A stretch of DNA of 36,082 nt from Flavobacterium macacae (lineage in GTDB: Bacteria > Bacteroidota > Bacteroidia > Flavobacteriales > Flavobacteriaceae): NCBI RefSeq assembly GCF_003865365.1, contig NZ_RQVR01000022.1, forward strand, positions 263-36,344, read 5' to 3'. The notes under the pieces are model-generated. The model ran no database searches, was not told the origin of the DNA, and saw nothing but the letters and a program-made list of their open reading frames with translations. Each line of letters opens with the position of its first letter. Position 1 is the first letter of the stretch. Of this stretch, positions 23,068-32,201 are shown one piece after another. The position numbers and the translations under genes are program-made.

Positions 23068-24270
23068 ATGATTTTTCCAAAAATACCACTAAATGAGAAA
23101 GAGCGTCTTGAAGCGCTATTGGCCTATCAAATATTAGATACAAGTCCTGAAAAAGATTTTGACGACATCGTCCAACTTGCTTCTGAAATTTGCAAGACAC
23201 CCATTTCCACAATTACTTTAATTGACCAAGACCGTCAATGGTTTAAATCAAAAATCGGTTTAGAATTTAATGAAAACCCGCGTGAAATTGCATTTTGCGC
23301 CCATACAATTAATTGTCCAAACCAGACTATGATTGTCGAGAATGCTTTAGAAGACGAACGTTTTTCTCAAAGTTCCTTAGTCGTTAATTATCCTAATATT
23401 CGCTATTATGCAGGAGTTCCACTTGTAAATCCTGAGGGATTTGCCTTGGGATCTTTGTGCGTCATTGACAAAGAGCCCAGAAAGCTAGATGATTTTCAGA
23501 TTATGGCATTGGAAAAATTGGCAAAGCAAGTCATTAACTTATTAGAATTAAGACGTAAAAACTTTCAATTAATTGAAAATCACAACTCCCTCTTAGCAAA
23601 ATACCGGGATTTGGAGCAATTTGCTTCCGTCGTTTCTCACGATATAAAATCGCCGTTGAATAACATCATGATGCTGACCAAATTATTGAAAGAAAATAAT
23701 AAAAATCAACTTGATGAAGATGGAAATCAAATGCTTGACTACATCTTTACTTCTTCTGAAGAGTTAAAAAAATTGGTTGATGCCATTTTGAATTATTACA
23801 AGCATGATAACGAAATTGTGGACACTTCTGAAAAAATTCGTCTCAATGATTTTATTTATTATGTTATTTCTATTCTAGACACAAAAAACGAATTTGAATT
23901 TATTCTTCCTGAAAAAAACCATAAGATCTTCTCAAACAAAATGGCTCTGGGACAGATTCTTTTCAACTTGGTAGGAAATAGTATCAAATATAATGACAAA
24001 TCAAAAGGAATTATCACAGTAGGTTTTTCAGAAGATCAAGATCATTATATGATAACTGTTGGCGATAATGGCTGCGGCATTGATAAGTCAAATTTTGACA
24101 AAATTTTTAACACCTTTGAAACTCTAGGAAAAACAGATCGCTTCCACGCAAAGGGAACCGGAATTGGATTGTCGACAGTTCAAAAAATGGTTCAAAAATT
24201 AAATGGAAGAATTGAGCTTCATTCAGAAATTGGAATTGGAACAGAATTCAAAATTTTTCTAAAGAAATAG
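23068..24270 (+). CDS. GAF-domain sensor histidine kinase
   Basis: The 400-residue cytoplasmic kinase begins with a GAF domain (about 10-165), opening with the usual NEKERLEALLAYQILDTSPEKDFDDIVQLAS and containing WFKSKIGL and FCAHTI. A short coiled coil leads to the dimerisation box SHDIKSPLNN with phospho-acceptor His191. The ATP-binding domain shows N box NLVGNSIKYND, G1 DNGCGID, F box FDKIFNTFET and G2 GTGIGLS. It has no membrane segment and no receiver domain, so its response regulator is elsewhere. The ATG at 23068 is preferred to the TTG nine bases upstream. A terminator follows at 24293. Confidence 0.92.
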   Translation: MIFPKIPLNEKERLEALLAYQILDTSPEKDFDDIVQLASEICKTPISTITLIDQDRQWFKSKIGLEFNENPREIAFCAHTINCPNQTMIVENALEDERFSQSSLVVNYPNIRYYAGVPLVNPEGFALGSLCVIDKEPRKLDDFQIMALEKLAKQVINLLELRRKNFQLIENHNSLLAKYRDLEQFASVVSHDIKSPLNNIMMLTKLLKENNKNQLDEDGNQMLDYIFTSSEELKKLVDAILNYYKHDNEIVDTSEKIRLNDFIYYVISILDTKNEFEFILPEKNHKIFSNKMALGQILFNLVGNSIKYNDKSKGIITVGFSEDQDHYMITVGDNGCGIDKSNFDKIFNTFETLGKTDRFHAKGTGIGLSTVQKMVQKLNGRIELHSEIGIGTEFKIFLKK

Positions 24271-24292
24271 TTTAAATTAATCCCAAATAAGT

Positions 24293-24323
24293 GCCTAAGA
24301 CCTAAAAGTTTTAGGCTTTTTTT
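24293..24323 (+). terminator. Terminator after the histidine kinase gene
   Basis: GCCTAA (24293-24298) and TTAGGC (24311-24316) pair and are followed by seven T. An alternative inner pairing CCTAAAA/TTTTAGG gives a tighter hairpin. Confidence 0.65.
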
Positions 24324-24335
24324 ATATATTTAAAT

Positions 24336-25694
24336 ATGGAAAAATACAAATTGATAATTATCGGAGGCGATGCTGCAGGAATGACTGCTGCTTCAAAAAT
24401 TCGCCGTGAAAATAAAAACTGCGAGATAATCGTTTTTGAAAAATCAGAATATGTATCTTATTCAGCCTGCGGGATTCCTTATTTTATTTCAGGAAAAGTA
24501 GCTTCACATGAAGAACTAATTGTAAGAACTCCAGAAGAATTTATAAAAAAACACAAAATTGACACGCGGATTTTACACGAAGTAATTGAAGTGGATACGG
24601 ATAACAACCAGGTTTTAGTTCACAAATCAGACGATAAAACTCAGTTTTGGGAATCGTATGATAAATTGCTGATTGCAACCGGCGGAAAAGCATTCTGTCC
24701 TGATGTTGAAAATCGGGATGCCGACGGAATATTTGGCGTTTCTACATTAAGAAGCGGCATCAAAGTCGATAATTTCATTAAAAATAAAAAGCCTAAAAAC
24801 GCTGTAATTGTTGGTGGCGGCTACATCGGATTGGAAATGGCTGAAGCTTTGCTGATTAAAGGTTTGAACGTCTTGTTAATCAATCGTTCTGAAGAAATCA
24901 TGAATACTTTAGATCCCGATATGGGGGCTTTGGTGAATAATGCAATGACGAATCTTGGCGTAAAAATTTATGCCAAAGAAGAATTGCAAAAATTTGAAGC
25001 CGACAAAAACGGAGTAACGTCTGTCGTTACTGACAAACAGACTTTAAAAGCGGATTTGGTCATTTTAGGAATGGGAACTGCTCCAAACACGGCATTCCTA
25101 AAAAAATCTAAAATCAAATTAAACGAAAAAGGAGCCGTAGTTGTCGCAAAAACGCAAAGAACCAACATCAGAAATGTTTGGGCAGCTGGGGATTGCGCTA
25201 CGACTACACATTTAGTTACAAACAAGCCGTTTTACATCGCAATGGGAACGGTTGCCAATAAAACGGGATTGGTCGCCGGAAAAAATATTGAAGGCGGAAA
25301 AGCTGTTTTTCCAGGCGTTGTGGGAACTGCCGTTTGCAAGATTTGTGTTTATGAAGTGGCACGGACTGGAATGCTAGAAAAACAGCTGAAAACTTTAAAT
25401 ATTGATTATGTGCAAACGATGATCAAGACAAAATCCCGTGCCGGATATTATCCCGATTCTAAGGATATTTATGTCAAGCTAATTGCTGAAAAAAGAACCG
25501 GAAGACTGCTTGGCGGTCAAATTATTGGGGAAGAAGGCGCAGCAAAAAGAATTGATGTTCTGGCAACAGCACTAACTTACAAGTTAACTTTAAGAAATAT
25601 TATCGACTTAGATTTGTCTTATGCACCGCCTTTTTCTCCTGTTTGGGATCCAGTTCAAACTGCTGCGCGAAAGTTGATTACACTTTTAAAATAA
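24336..25694 (+). CDS. FAD-dependent pyridine nucleotide-disulfide oxidoreductase, CoA-disulfide reductase/NADH oxidase-like
   Basis: The 452-residue flavoprotein starts with the FAD-binding IIGGDAAGMTAASKIRR and carries the single redox cysteine Cys45 in SYSACGIPYF, the mark of the CoA-disulfide reductase, NADH oxidase and peroxidase group. The NAD(P)-binding VIVGGGYIGLEMAEALL and the second FAD motif NVWAAGDCATTTH follow, and then a dimerisation domain ending YAPPFSPVWDPVQTAARK. Likely reactions are reduction of CoA disulfides or polysulfides, or of oxygen/peroxide, with NAD(P)H. No rhodanese domain is fused. It starts right after the kinase terminator, so it is probably a separate transcript. 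The exact substrate is open. Confidence 0.9.
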   Translation: MEKYKLIIIGGDAAGMTAASKIRRENKNCEIIVFEKSEYVSYSACGIPYFISGKVASHEELIVRTPEEFIKKHKIDTRILHEVIEVDTDNNQVLVHKSDDKTQFWESYDKLLIATGGKAFCPDVENRDADGIFGVSTLRSGIKVDNFIKNKKPKNAVIVGGGYIGLEMAEALLIKGLNVLLINRSEEIMNTLDPDMGALVNNAMTNLGVKIYAKEELQKFEADKNGVTSVVTDKQTLKADLVILGMGTAPNTAFLKKSKIKLNEKGAVVVAKTQRTNIRNVWAAGDCATTTHLVTNKPFYIAMGTVANKTGLVAGKNIEGGKAVFPGVVGTAVCKICVYEVARTGMLEKQLKTLNIDYVQTMIKTKSRAGYYPDSKDIYVKLIAEKRTGRLLGGQIIGEEGAAKRIDVLATALTYKLTLRNIIDLDLSYAPPFSPVWDPVQTAARKLITLLK

Positions 25695-25747
25695 TATTGA
25701 TTTACAACTACTTAAACACTAAAAAAATCTATTTTCTTATAAAAAAC

Positions 25748-25778
25748 TTGTTTAAACTTTCCTTTTTTTGTAAATTTG
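25748..25778 (+). promoter_or_regulatory. Promoter of the acetyltransferase-racemase leader transcript
   Basis: TTG (25748-25750), a 20-base spacer and TAAATTTG (25771-25778) match the Bacteroidota promoter consensus. Transcription would start near 25784-25786, giving a leader of about 165 bases before the ATG at 25950, unusually long for this window. Confidence 0.6.
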
Positions 25779-25783
25779 CAGTA

Positions 25784-25949
25784 TCAAAATAAATAAGGTA
25801 TCTCCTTATTTTCGTATTGGCTGTTTTCTGCAGCACGCAAAATTTTCCTATTTCAGATGTTTGAAATAAATGTGGCTTTTTTAAAGTCGCACGGAAAACT
25901 GCGTTCTTTAATTCAGATTTCGCCACTTAATAATGATAAAAATATAAAA
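25784..25949 (+). ncRNA. Candidate structured 5' leader RNA (three-way junction)
   Basis: The leader folds well by eye. Hairpin 1 is AAATAAGG/CCTTATTT (25791-25798 with 25804-25811). Hairpin 2 is GCTG/CAGC (25820-25834). A closing stem P1 pairs 25843-25848 (TTTTCC) with 25893-25898 (GGAAAA) and 25835-25839 (ACGCA) with 25900-25904 (TGCGT). Inside P1, P2 is a perfect 7-bp stem TATTTCA/TGAAATA (25849-25868). P3 pairs GTG and CTTT with AAAG and CAC (25872-25892). P1, P2 and P3 abut with only a three-base linker, the geometry of a real junction. I cannot name a known RNA family. It may be a riboswitch or other cis-regulator of the two genes downstream (inference). Confidence 0.55.
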
Positions 25950-26390
25950 ATGGAAACCCAAACAATTAAATTTTGCGCTTACGAAAACACTTTATTCAAC
26001 AACGATCAAATTGCTGATTTTTTACACGAACATTTAGATGAATTTGGTGATGAGAAAGACGATATTTTAAAATGCCTGTCTTATGTCCAAGATAAAAACA
26101 AAGGCGGTGAAATCATTTTAGCTTCCAATGAAAATGAAATTATTGGCGCCGTTGTTTTGAATAAAACTGGGATGAGTGGCTATATTCCTGAAAATATTTT
26201 GGTTTATATTGCCGTAAACAATTTTTATCGCGGTAAAGGAATCGGAAAAAAACTGATGGAATATGCCATTGAATTTTCTGATGGAAATATTGCGCTGCAC
26301 TGCGAACCTGACAATCCCGCTTTTCACCTTTATGAAAAATTGGGTTTTAAAAGCAAGTACCTTGAAATGAGATTAGAAAAATCAAATTAA
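25950..26390 (+). CDS. GNAT-family N-acetyltransferase
   Basis: From the ATG at 25950 the protein has 146 residues. A longer in-frame start at 25857 would lie inside the structured leader and add residues without family character. The acetyl-CoA-binding motif appears as IAVNNFYRGKGIGKKLMEYAI (R-G-K-G-I-G). The C-terminal NPAFHLYEKLGFKSKYLEMRL is the usual GNAT ending. The N-terminal half (DEFGDEKDDILKCLSYV) is specific to a flavobacterial subgroup. It probably acetylates a small amine or amino acid. The racemase gene starts 29 bases later, so the pair is almost certainly one operon, pointing to amino acid or D-amino acid metabolism. Confidence 0.85.
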   Translation: METQTIKFCAYENTLFNNDQIADFLHEHLDEFGDEKDDILKCLSYVQDKNKGGEIILASNENEIIGAVVLNKTGMSGYIPENILVYIAVNNFYRGKGIGKKLMEYAIEFSDGNIALHCEPDNPAFHLYEKLGFKSKYLEMRLEKSN

Positions 26391-26419
26391 TTCTTGCTTA
26401 TTCTCCAAACGAAAAACAA

Positions 26420-27493
26420 ATGGCTTTTATAAAATTAGACCAAAAGAAATTACAGCACAACTACAAACACCTCCAACATCTTTTTCAGTCAAGAAATATT
26501 GAATGGGGTGTAGTTTCAAAAATTTTATGTGGCAACAAACTGTTCCTCAATGAAATAATAAATTTAGGCGTAAAAGAAATTCACGATTCGCGCATCAGCA
26601 ATTTAAAAACAATCAAAGAAATTGCTTCTGATGTCCAGACGGTCTACATAAAACCTCCAGCAAAACGCAGTATCGCAAAAATTGTAAAATATGCCGATGT
26701 CAGTTTTAATACTGAAATTGATACCATAATAATGCTTTCGGAAGAAGCTGGAAAACAAAATAAAATTCACAAAATCGTCATAATGATTGAAATGGGCGAT
26801 TTGCGCGAAGGCGTTATGGGAGAAGATTTGATTCATTTTTATGGACAGATCATAAATTTGCCACACATAGAAATCCGTGGCATCGGAACCAATTTAAATT
26901 GCTTGAGCGGCGTGATGCCAAATCAAGATAAATTGATACAGTTAAGTCTTTATAAACAGTTAATTGAAGCTAAATTTAACATCTCCATTCCTTGGGTTTC
27001 TGGTGGTACTTCGGTTGCCATTCCGCTGATGCTGAAGAATGCAAGGCCAATGGCTGTAAATCATTTTCGAGTTGGCGAAGCTTTATTTTTCGCAAATGAT
27101 TTATTTACGGGACAAACTATTGAAGGCATGGAAAGTGAGGTTTTCAAGCTGTATGCCGAAATTATTGAAATTACCGAAAAACCAGACATTCCGAGTGGCG
27201 ATCTAGGGGAAAATGTAGCCGGAAATACTTTTGAATCCAACGAAAACCACGACTTGGGAACCTCCTCTCTCCGTGCCATTTTGGACATCGGACTTCTGGA
27301 TATGCAACCGCAATACCTTGAGCCTCATGATGAAAACATCACAATGATTGACGCCAGTTCTGATATGCTTGTCTTGGACATTACAAATTCTGAAAAAAAG
27401 TATAAAATTGGCGATGTCATTTCGTTCAAGATTCGCTACATGGGCGCATTATATTTATTAAATTCTGATTATATCGAAAAGATTATCGCATAA
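26420..27493 (+). CDS. Alanine/ornithine racemase-like PLP enzyme
   Basis: The 357-residue protein has the alanine-racemase-type PLP barrel: an N-terminal strand with the probable PLP lysine Lys34 (GVVSKILCGNK), MIEMGDLREGV, IRGIGTNLNCLSG, the phosphate-binding VSGGTSVAIPL, and HFRVGEALFF. It resembles the ornithine/alanine racemase-like family more than biosynthetic Alr: the usual AVVKANAYG is replaced and the C-terminal domain is shorter. It should interconvert L- and D-forms of an amino acid in the cytoplasm; the substrate cannot be read from sequence. It is coupled to the GNAT gene upstream and ends at a terminator shared with dsbD. Confidence 0.85.
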   Translation: MAFIKLDQKKLQHNYKHLQHLFQSRNIEWGVVSKILCGNKLFLNEIINLGVKEIHDSRISNLKTIKEIASDVQTVYIKPPAKRSIAKIVKYADVSFNTEIDTIIMLSEEAGKQNKIHKIVIMIEMGDLREGVMGEDLIHFYGQIINLPHIEIRGIGTNLNCLSGVMPNQDKLIQLSLYKQLIEAKFNISIPWVSGGTSVAIPLMLKNARPMAVNHFRVGEALFFANDLFTGQTIEGMESEVFKLYAEIIEITEKPDIPSGDLGENVAGNTFESNENHDLGTSSLRAILDIGLLDMQPQYLEPHDENITMIDASSDMLVLDITNSEKKYKIGDVISFKIRYMGALYLLNSDYIEKIIA

Positions 27494-27524
27494 AAAAATC
27501 CACTCACTGAGCGGATTTTTTTTT
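27492..27524. terminator. Bidirectional terminator between racemase and dsbD
   Basis: AAAAATCC and GGATTTTT arms enclose an 11-base loop, with A- and T-tracts on either side. It lies between the racemase stop (27493) and the convergent dsbD stop (27523). Confidence 0.7.
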
Positions 27525-29466
27525 ATTTTTTAATTCCAGATTTTAACCAAGCTTCATATTCATTAATATCTGGTGTATACCCAATTGGCTGATTTAAATC
27601 ATTGCCGTCAGAATCCACTATGATGTAATAAGGTTGCGCGTTGGCTTTGTATTTTGTAATCTGAAAATCACTCCATTTGTTACCTGTTGTTTTGATTTTC
27701 TTACCTGTTTCTTTAGAAACATACTGCTCACTTTCTGGCAAATTTCTTTTGTCATCCACATAAAGCGAAACTAAAACCACGTCATTTTTTAAGATAGAAA
27801 GTATTTTGTTATCCGACCAAACATAATCTTCCATTTTACGGCAATTTACGCAAGCATACCCTGTAAAATCCAACAAAACAGGCTTATTTACTGATTTTGC
27901 GTAAGCCAATCCTTTGTCATAATCTTTAAAGGCAACGATGTCGTGAGCTCCTAATTCCGCGCCTTCTGGCAGTTCTGCCGTACTCGAACTTCCACCCTTT
28001 CCTCCAACTCCATAAGGGGATTCGCTATACGTTAAGGGTGGCGGAAAACCGCTGATCAATTTCAGTGGAGCTCCCCAAAGTCCTGGTACCAAATAAACAG
28101 TAAACGATAAAACTAATAATCCTAATGATAATCTTCCCACAGAAATGTTTGGCAATGGAGAATCGTGCGGCAAGGTAATTTTTCCAAAGAGATAAAGTGC
28201 CAAAGTTCCAAAAATTGCTATCCAAATGGCCAAGAACGTTTCTCTTTCCAACCAATGCAATTGCAAAACCAAATCGGCATTTGATAAGAATTTAAACGCT
28301 AATGCCAATTCTAAAAATCCTAAAAAGACTTTTACGGTATTCAACCATCCACCAGATTTTGGCAATGAATTCAGCCATCCCGGAAATAAAGCAAACAACA
28401 TAAATGGCAGTGCCAACGCTAAAGAGAATCCAAACATCCCGATAATTGGAGCTAAACCGCCTTTTGAAGCCGCTTCAACTAACAATGTCCCAACGATTGG
28501 TCCTGTACACGAAAACGATACAATGGCCAAAGCCAAAGCCATAAACAAAATCCCAATAATACCGCCTTTATCGGCTTGTCTATCCACTTTGTTTGCCCAA
28601 GAATTTGGCAACATAATTTCAAAAGCTCCCAGAAATGAAAAAGCAAATACGACTAAAAGTAAAAAGAAGATCACATTAAACCACACGTTTGTGGACAACG
28701 CATTTAAAGCATCTGAACCAAAAACCAGCGTGATTACTGTTCCTAAAAACACATAAATCAAGATAATTGAAATTCCGTAAATGATAGCATTTTTGATGCC
28801 TTTTGCTTTGTTTTTGCTTTGTTTTGTGAAAAAACTTACCGTCATCGGGATCATTGGAAATACACAAGGCGTCAAAAGCGCTGCAAATCCTGATAAAAAC
28901 GCGATGAAGAAAATGGAAAACAATCCTTTCTTAGGTTCTTCAATTGCTTTTACAACAGATTCTTTTTTAGGTGACTCTTTTTTAATTTCTGTAAAAGCGG
29001 GAACTTCAGCAACGGTAACCTTCTCTAAGTCAAACTCAAAATATTTATTCTGCTGAATACAAACCTCTTTACAAACTTGGTAAGACAATTCCACCTGAAC
29101 CAAATTGTTCGATGGATTTGTAATTTTTATCAACTGCTGGAGCTGCATTGTTTCTTTAAAGAACGTTTCATCCACTTTAAAAACGTCATTGAATTCGGTG
29201 GTCGTTTCACTTTCTTTGGCTTTTCCGACTGGCTCAAAATTATCTTTGCCGTTGTTAAACAAGACTTCCAAAGGCAGTGCGCCTCCGTCTGGCGTAAACT
29301 GGGAATACACGTGCCATAAAGGTTCAATCACACCGTCAAAAGTCAGTAAATACTCGGTATCTGATTTCTTTTCAATTTTGGATGTCCATTTTACCGGATC
29401 TAAAATTTGCGCATTTGAAGAAATAAATGCAAAAAACAAAAAGAATAAAAGGGCTATTTTTTTCAT
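27523..29466 (-). CDS. dsbD: Thiol:disulfide interchange protein DsbD
   Basis: The 647-residue inner-membrane protein carries electrons from cytoplasmic thioredoxin to periplasmic thiol proteins. It starts with a signal peptide (MKKIALLFFLFFAFISSNAQ). The periplasmic n-domain follows with the cysteine pair CKEVC. The transmembrane domain of about eight helices has its redox pair in LTPCVFPMIPM and SFSCTGPIVG. The C-terminal thioredoxin-like domain has the active site CVNC (YACVNCRKMED). All three cysteine pairs are present, so electron relay should work. Its ATG overlaps the tilS stop by one base (TAATG), indicating translational coupling. Confidence 0.95.
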   Translation of the reverse strand: MKKIALLFFLFFAFISSNAQILDPVKWTSKIEKKSDTEYLLTFDGVIEPLWHVYSQFTPDGGALPLEVLFNNGKDNFEPVGKAKESETTTEFNDVFKVDETFFKETMQLQQLIKITNPSNNLVQVELSYQVCKEVCIQQNKYFEFDLEKVTVAEVPAFTEIKKESPKKESVVKAIEEPKKGLFSIFFIAFLSGFAALLTPCVFPMIPMTVSFFTKQSKNKAKGIKNAIIYGISIILIYVFLGTVITLVFGSDALNALSTNVWFNVIFFLLLVVFAFSFLGAFEIMLPNSWANKVDRQADKGGIIGILFMALALAIVSFSCTGPIVGTLLVEAASKGGLAPIIGMFGFSLALALPFMLFALFPGWLNSLPKSGGWLNTVKVFLGFLELALAFKFLSNADLVLQLHWLERETFLAIWIAIFGTLALYLFGKITLPHDSPLPNISVGRLSLGLLVLSFTVYLVPGLWGAPLKLISGFPPPLTYSESPYGVGGKGGSSSTAELPEGAELGAHDIVAFKDYDKGLAYAKSVNKPVLLDFTGYACVNCRKMEDYVWSDNKILSILKNDVVLVSLYVDDKRNLPESEQYVSKETGKKIKTTGNKWSDFQITKYKANAQPYYIIVDSDGNDLNQPIGYTPDINEYEAWLKSGIKK

Positions 29467-30770
29467 TACAGAAGTGCTATTTTTAATATGGGGGTTGTGT
29501 TATTTTTACTATAAAATCTGCGGTCTTGACGTTTTCCAATGATCCAGACGATCTCCTGATCCGACACCAGAAGCCACGTATTTTCTTTCTCGCTTAAAGA
29601 GAATTTCTCATCTTTAAAATACTTGCTGACTTTCTTTTTTCCGTCGATTCCGGCTGGGCAAAAATAGTCACCTTCTTGCCACTTTCTTACCGTCAAAGGG
29701 AACTTTAACTTTTCTTTATCTACGTAAATTGCAGCAGGATTAGATGTTTTATCCGATTGAAATACCGTTTCCAGTTTTAATTTTATAGGAAAATCGATTC
29801 CAGCATCGTCCTCAATTTCATAAATACGTTCGTCTTTTTCAAGAATGGGCTCCAAAATAAGAAAATCCCTGTCTTTTAAAAGTCTAAATTTATCCGAAAG
29901 AATGAATTTGCCTGATTGGGCTTCGGTTAAATTTGAAATATCTTTCCATGCCGTAAATCCGAAAGGCCGCAACCATTCAAAAAGATAGGCTTCATAATTC
30001 GGAAGCCTTTTTAAATCAAACAATCGAAAGAATTTTTGGTTTTCTTTCTCCGTGACTACTTGTTTGTAGACCAAAACCGAAGCGTCTTCTGCCAACGATT
30101 TTGATTGGTTCAAATGGCTTAAAGTATCTTGAAACGAATTCAAAAAACTTGAATTTAAGCTTTTCAATATCGGAACAATATCATGTCTTAATTTATTTCG
30201 AAGGTATTTGTCTGAAGCATTGCTGCTGTCTTCGCGCCATTCAATTTTATTTTCAGAAGCAAAATTTTGAATCTCTTCCCTGCTGAATTTTAATAGCGGA
30301 CGTACGATTTTATCATTCTGGACTGGAATTCCAGTCAAGCCTTCCAACCCTGTTCCGCGCGTGAAATTGATCAAAAAAGTTTCCAAATTATCATCTAAAT
30401 GGTGCGCCGTCAAGATGAAATCTAAATTATTTTCTTCGAGCAATTGGTGAAACCAAATGTATCTCAATTGCCGTGCAGCAAGCTGAATGGATAGTTTATT
30501 ATCTTGCGCAAAACGTTCTGTATCAAAGTGGGTTACAAATACCTCTAAGTTATTTTCAGCTGCAAAATTTCTGACAAATTGCTCATCGCCATCACTTTCG
30601 CTACCGCGTAAATTAAAATTGCAATGCGCCAACGAAACAGCGTAACCGGATTGCCTTAACAACTGTGCCAAAACAATACTGTCGATGCCACCGCTGATGG
30701 CCAAAAGCAGTTTTTTCTCTCTTAAAAAAGGAAGGTTTTCCGAAAGATGTTTTTGAAATTTAAAAAGCAT
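29466..30770 (-). CDS. tilS: tRNA(Ile)-lysidine synthetase
   Basis: TilS puts lysine on C34 of the CAU-anticodon tRNA-Ile, changing its codon from AUG to AUA; it is essential in most bacteria. From the ATG at 30770 the protein has 434 residues. The N-terminal PP-loop is SGGIDS (26-31), followed by HCNFNLRGSESDGDE and TAHHLDDNLETFLINFTRGTGLEGLTGI, and then the C-terminal tRNA-recognition domains, one ending with WLLVSDQEIVWIIGKRQDRRF. A TTG two codons upstream is not needed. The gene lies 48 bases downstream of pabB and overlaps dsbD by one base. Confidence 0.95.
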   Translation of the reverse strand: MLFKFQKHLSENLPFLREKKLLLAISGGIDSIVLAQLLRQSGYAVSLAHCNFNLRGSESDGDEQFVRNFAAENNLEVFVTHFDTERFAQDNKLSIQLAARQLRYIWFHQLLEENNLDFILTAHHLDDNLETFLINFTRGTGLEGLTGIPVQNDKIVRPLLKFSREEIQNFASENKIEWREDSSNASDKYLRNKLRHDIVPILKSLNSSFLNSFQDTLSHLNQSKSLAEDASVLVYKQVVTEKENQKFFRLFDLKRLPNYEAYLFEWLRPFGFTAWKDISNLTEAQSGKFILSDKFRLLKDRDFLILEPILEKDERIYEIEDDAGIDFPIKLKLETVFQSDKTSNPAAIYVDKEKLKFPLTVRKWQEGDYFCPAGIDGKKKVSKYFKDEKFSLSEKENTWLLVSDQEIVWIIGKRQDRRFYSKNNTTPILKIALL

Positions 30771-30818
30771 TTTCAAAGATAGGAAAAGGAAATTTTAATA
30801 CCTAACAGGTTTTTTAAT

Positions 30819-32108
30819 TCAAGAAAGCACTTCACGCATGGCTTTGGCTTTCAGCAGGCATTCTTCATATTCTTTTTCAGGAATGGAGAGCGAAGTAATG
30901 GCGCTCCCGACTGAAAAGGAAACATAATTATTTTGTTGACTGTACAAGATACTTCGGATCACGACATTAAAATCAAAGTCATTTTCAGGCGTAAAATAAC
31001 CGATGGCGCCGCTGTAAAGGCCTCGTTTTGTTTCTTCTAAATCTTCGATGATCTGCATCGCCGCGATTTTTGGCGCTCCCGTCATGCTTCCCATCGGGAA
31101 AGTGGTTTTGATGATTTCAGTAAGTGCTTTATCCGATTCTACTTTTGAGATTACCGTGGAAATTAAATGATGTACTTGCTTGAAACTGTATGCGCCACAC
31201 AATTCTTCTACTTCAACCGAACCTTTTGAAGCCGTTCGGGACAAGTCATTTCTGACCAAATCGACAATCATGATGTTTTCGGAGCGCTCCTTTTCGTTGG
31301 AAGCCAACCCTAATTTGCTTTTTTCATCTTCAACTTCATCTAAAAATCGCTTTGAAGTTCCTTTTATCGGCTGGGAAATAATGGTATCGTTTTCTTTTTT
31401 CAAATACCGTTCTGGCGAAGCGGACAGCAAAAACTGCTTGTGATTTTTGAAGTACGCGGCAAAAGGCGGTTCTGAAATTTCATTCAGCTTTTGGTAGATT
31501 TCAATTGGATTTATTGTAGCATTTTCGGCGAAGAATTCCATACAAAAATTGGCTTCATAAATGTCGCCGCGCTGAATGTGCTCGAGCATTTTTGAAACTT
31601 TTAAAACATATTCCTCTTCTGAAATTCGCTGCTGTATCTGAAGATTTCTATCTGAAACCGGCGTACTGCAATCTGCAATCTGATGGATTTCATCTAAATC
31701 TTCTTCCACTTCGTCATCACACATATTAAGGTACTTGATTTCGAGCTGGTTTTCTTTTAAAAGAAATAGTTTTTTAGGCTGGAAAAAGAACAGTTCAGGA
31801 AAATTCAGTCCGTCAAAATTCTTGGATTTCAGAGCTTCGGTATCGTTTTTTAAATCATACGACAGGTATCCAAAAAGCCAATCTCTTGTGGTCTGCTGGT
31901 ATTGCTTTAAATCTTCAAACGCGTTGATTTCATCGGTTTTAATGGACGTGAACGCATCAACGGCAAGGACAGCATCGAAAGAAGTGTATTTTTGATCGTA
32001 ATTATTGCTGTCTAAAAACAGGGCTTCTCTAAATTGCTGCGACCAGTTCAAGAGCTGTTTTTTGAATTGGATTGGATTTTTAATCTGAAGCTTTATTGAC
32101 GTTCTCAA
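30819..32108 (-). CDS. pabB: Aminodeoxychorismate synthase component I
   Basis: PabB converts chorismate and ammonia to 4-amino-4-deoxychorismate for folate synthesis. The 429-residue protein has the chorismate-binding domain in its second half: QRGDIYEANFC, PPFAAYF, SASPERYLKK, then PIKGT (247-251), whose Lys249 is the covalent-catalysis lysine of PabB and is not found in anthranilate synthase TrpE. ENIMIVDLVRNDLSR and GSMTGAPK follow. The N-terminal domain is divergent, as in other flavobacterial PabB. The start is TTG; no ATG lies close enough to keep the conserved beginning. The glutamine amidotransferase partner is not in the window. It leads the pabB-tilS-dsbD cluster. Confidence 0.92.
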   Translation of the reverse strand: MRTSIKLQIKNPIQFKKQLLNWSQQFREALFLDSNNYDQKYTSFDAVLAVDAFTSIKTDEINAFEDLKQYQQTTRDWLFGYLSYDLKNDTEALKSKNFDGLNFPELFFFQPKKLFLLKENQLEIKYLNMCDDEVEEDLDEIHQIADCSTPVSDRNLQIQQRISEEEYVLKVSKMLEHIQRGDIYEANFCMEFFAENATINPIEIYQKLNEISEPPFAAYFKNHKQFLLSASPERYLKKENDTIISQPIKGTSKRFLDEVEDEKSKLGLASNEKERSENIMIVDLVRNDLSRTASKGSVEVEELCGAYSFKQVHHLISTVISKVESDKALTEIIKTTFPMGSMTGAPKIAAMQIIEDLEETKRGLYSGAIGYFTPENDFDFNVVIRSILYSQQNNYVSFSVGSAITSLSIPEKEYEECLLKAKAMREVLS

Positions 32109-32201
32109 GGGATTTTATTTAAAGTGTAAAATTAGGAAAATTAAAATGATTCTCGAAGGCGCTTGTAAGCAAATCATTCTGAAGTGATGGCTTTGTTTCT
32201 T

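Noticed and set aside
25729..25926. 65-codon minus-strand frame over the leader RNA
   Set aside because: It is the complement of the structured leader; the conserved signal there is better explained by base pairing than by coding.
25857..25949. Upstream in-frame ATG extension of the GNAT gene
   Set aside because: It would start inside hairpin P2 of the leader, and the added residues show no family similarity.
28226..28756. 176-codon frame opposite dsbD
   Set aside because: It is antisense to the membrane domain of dsbD; Lys/Asn/Pro-rich shadow composition.
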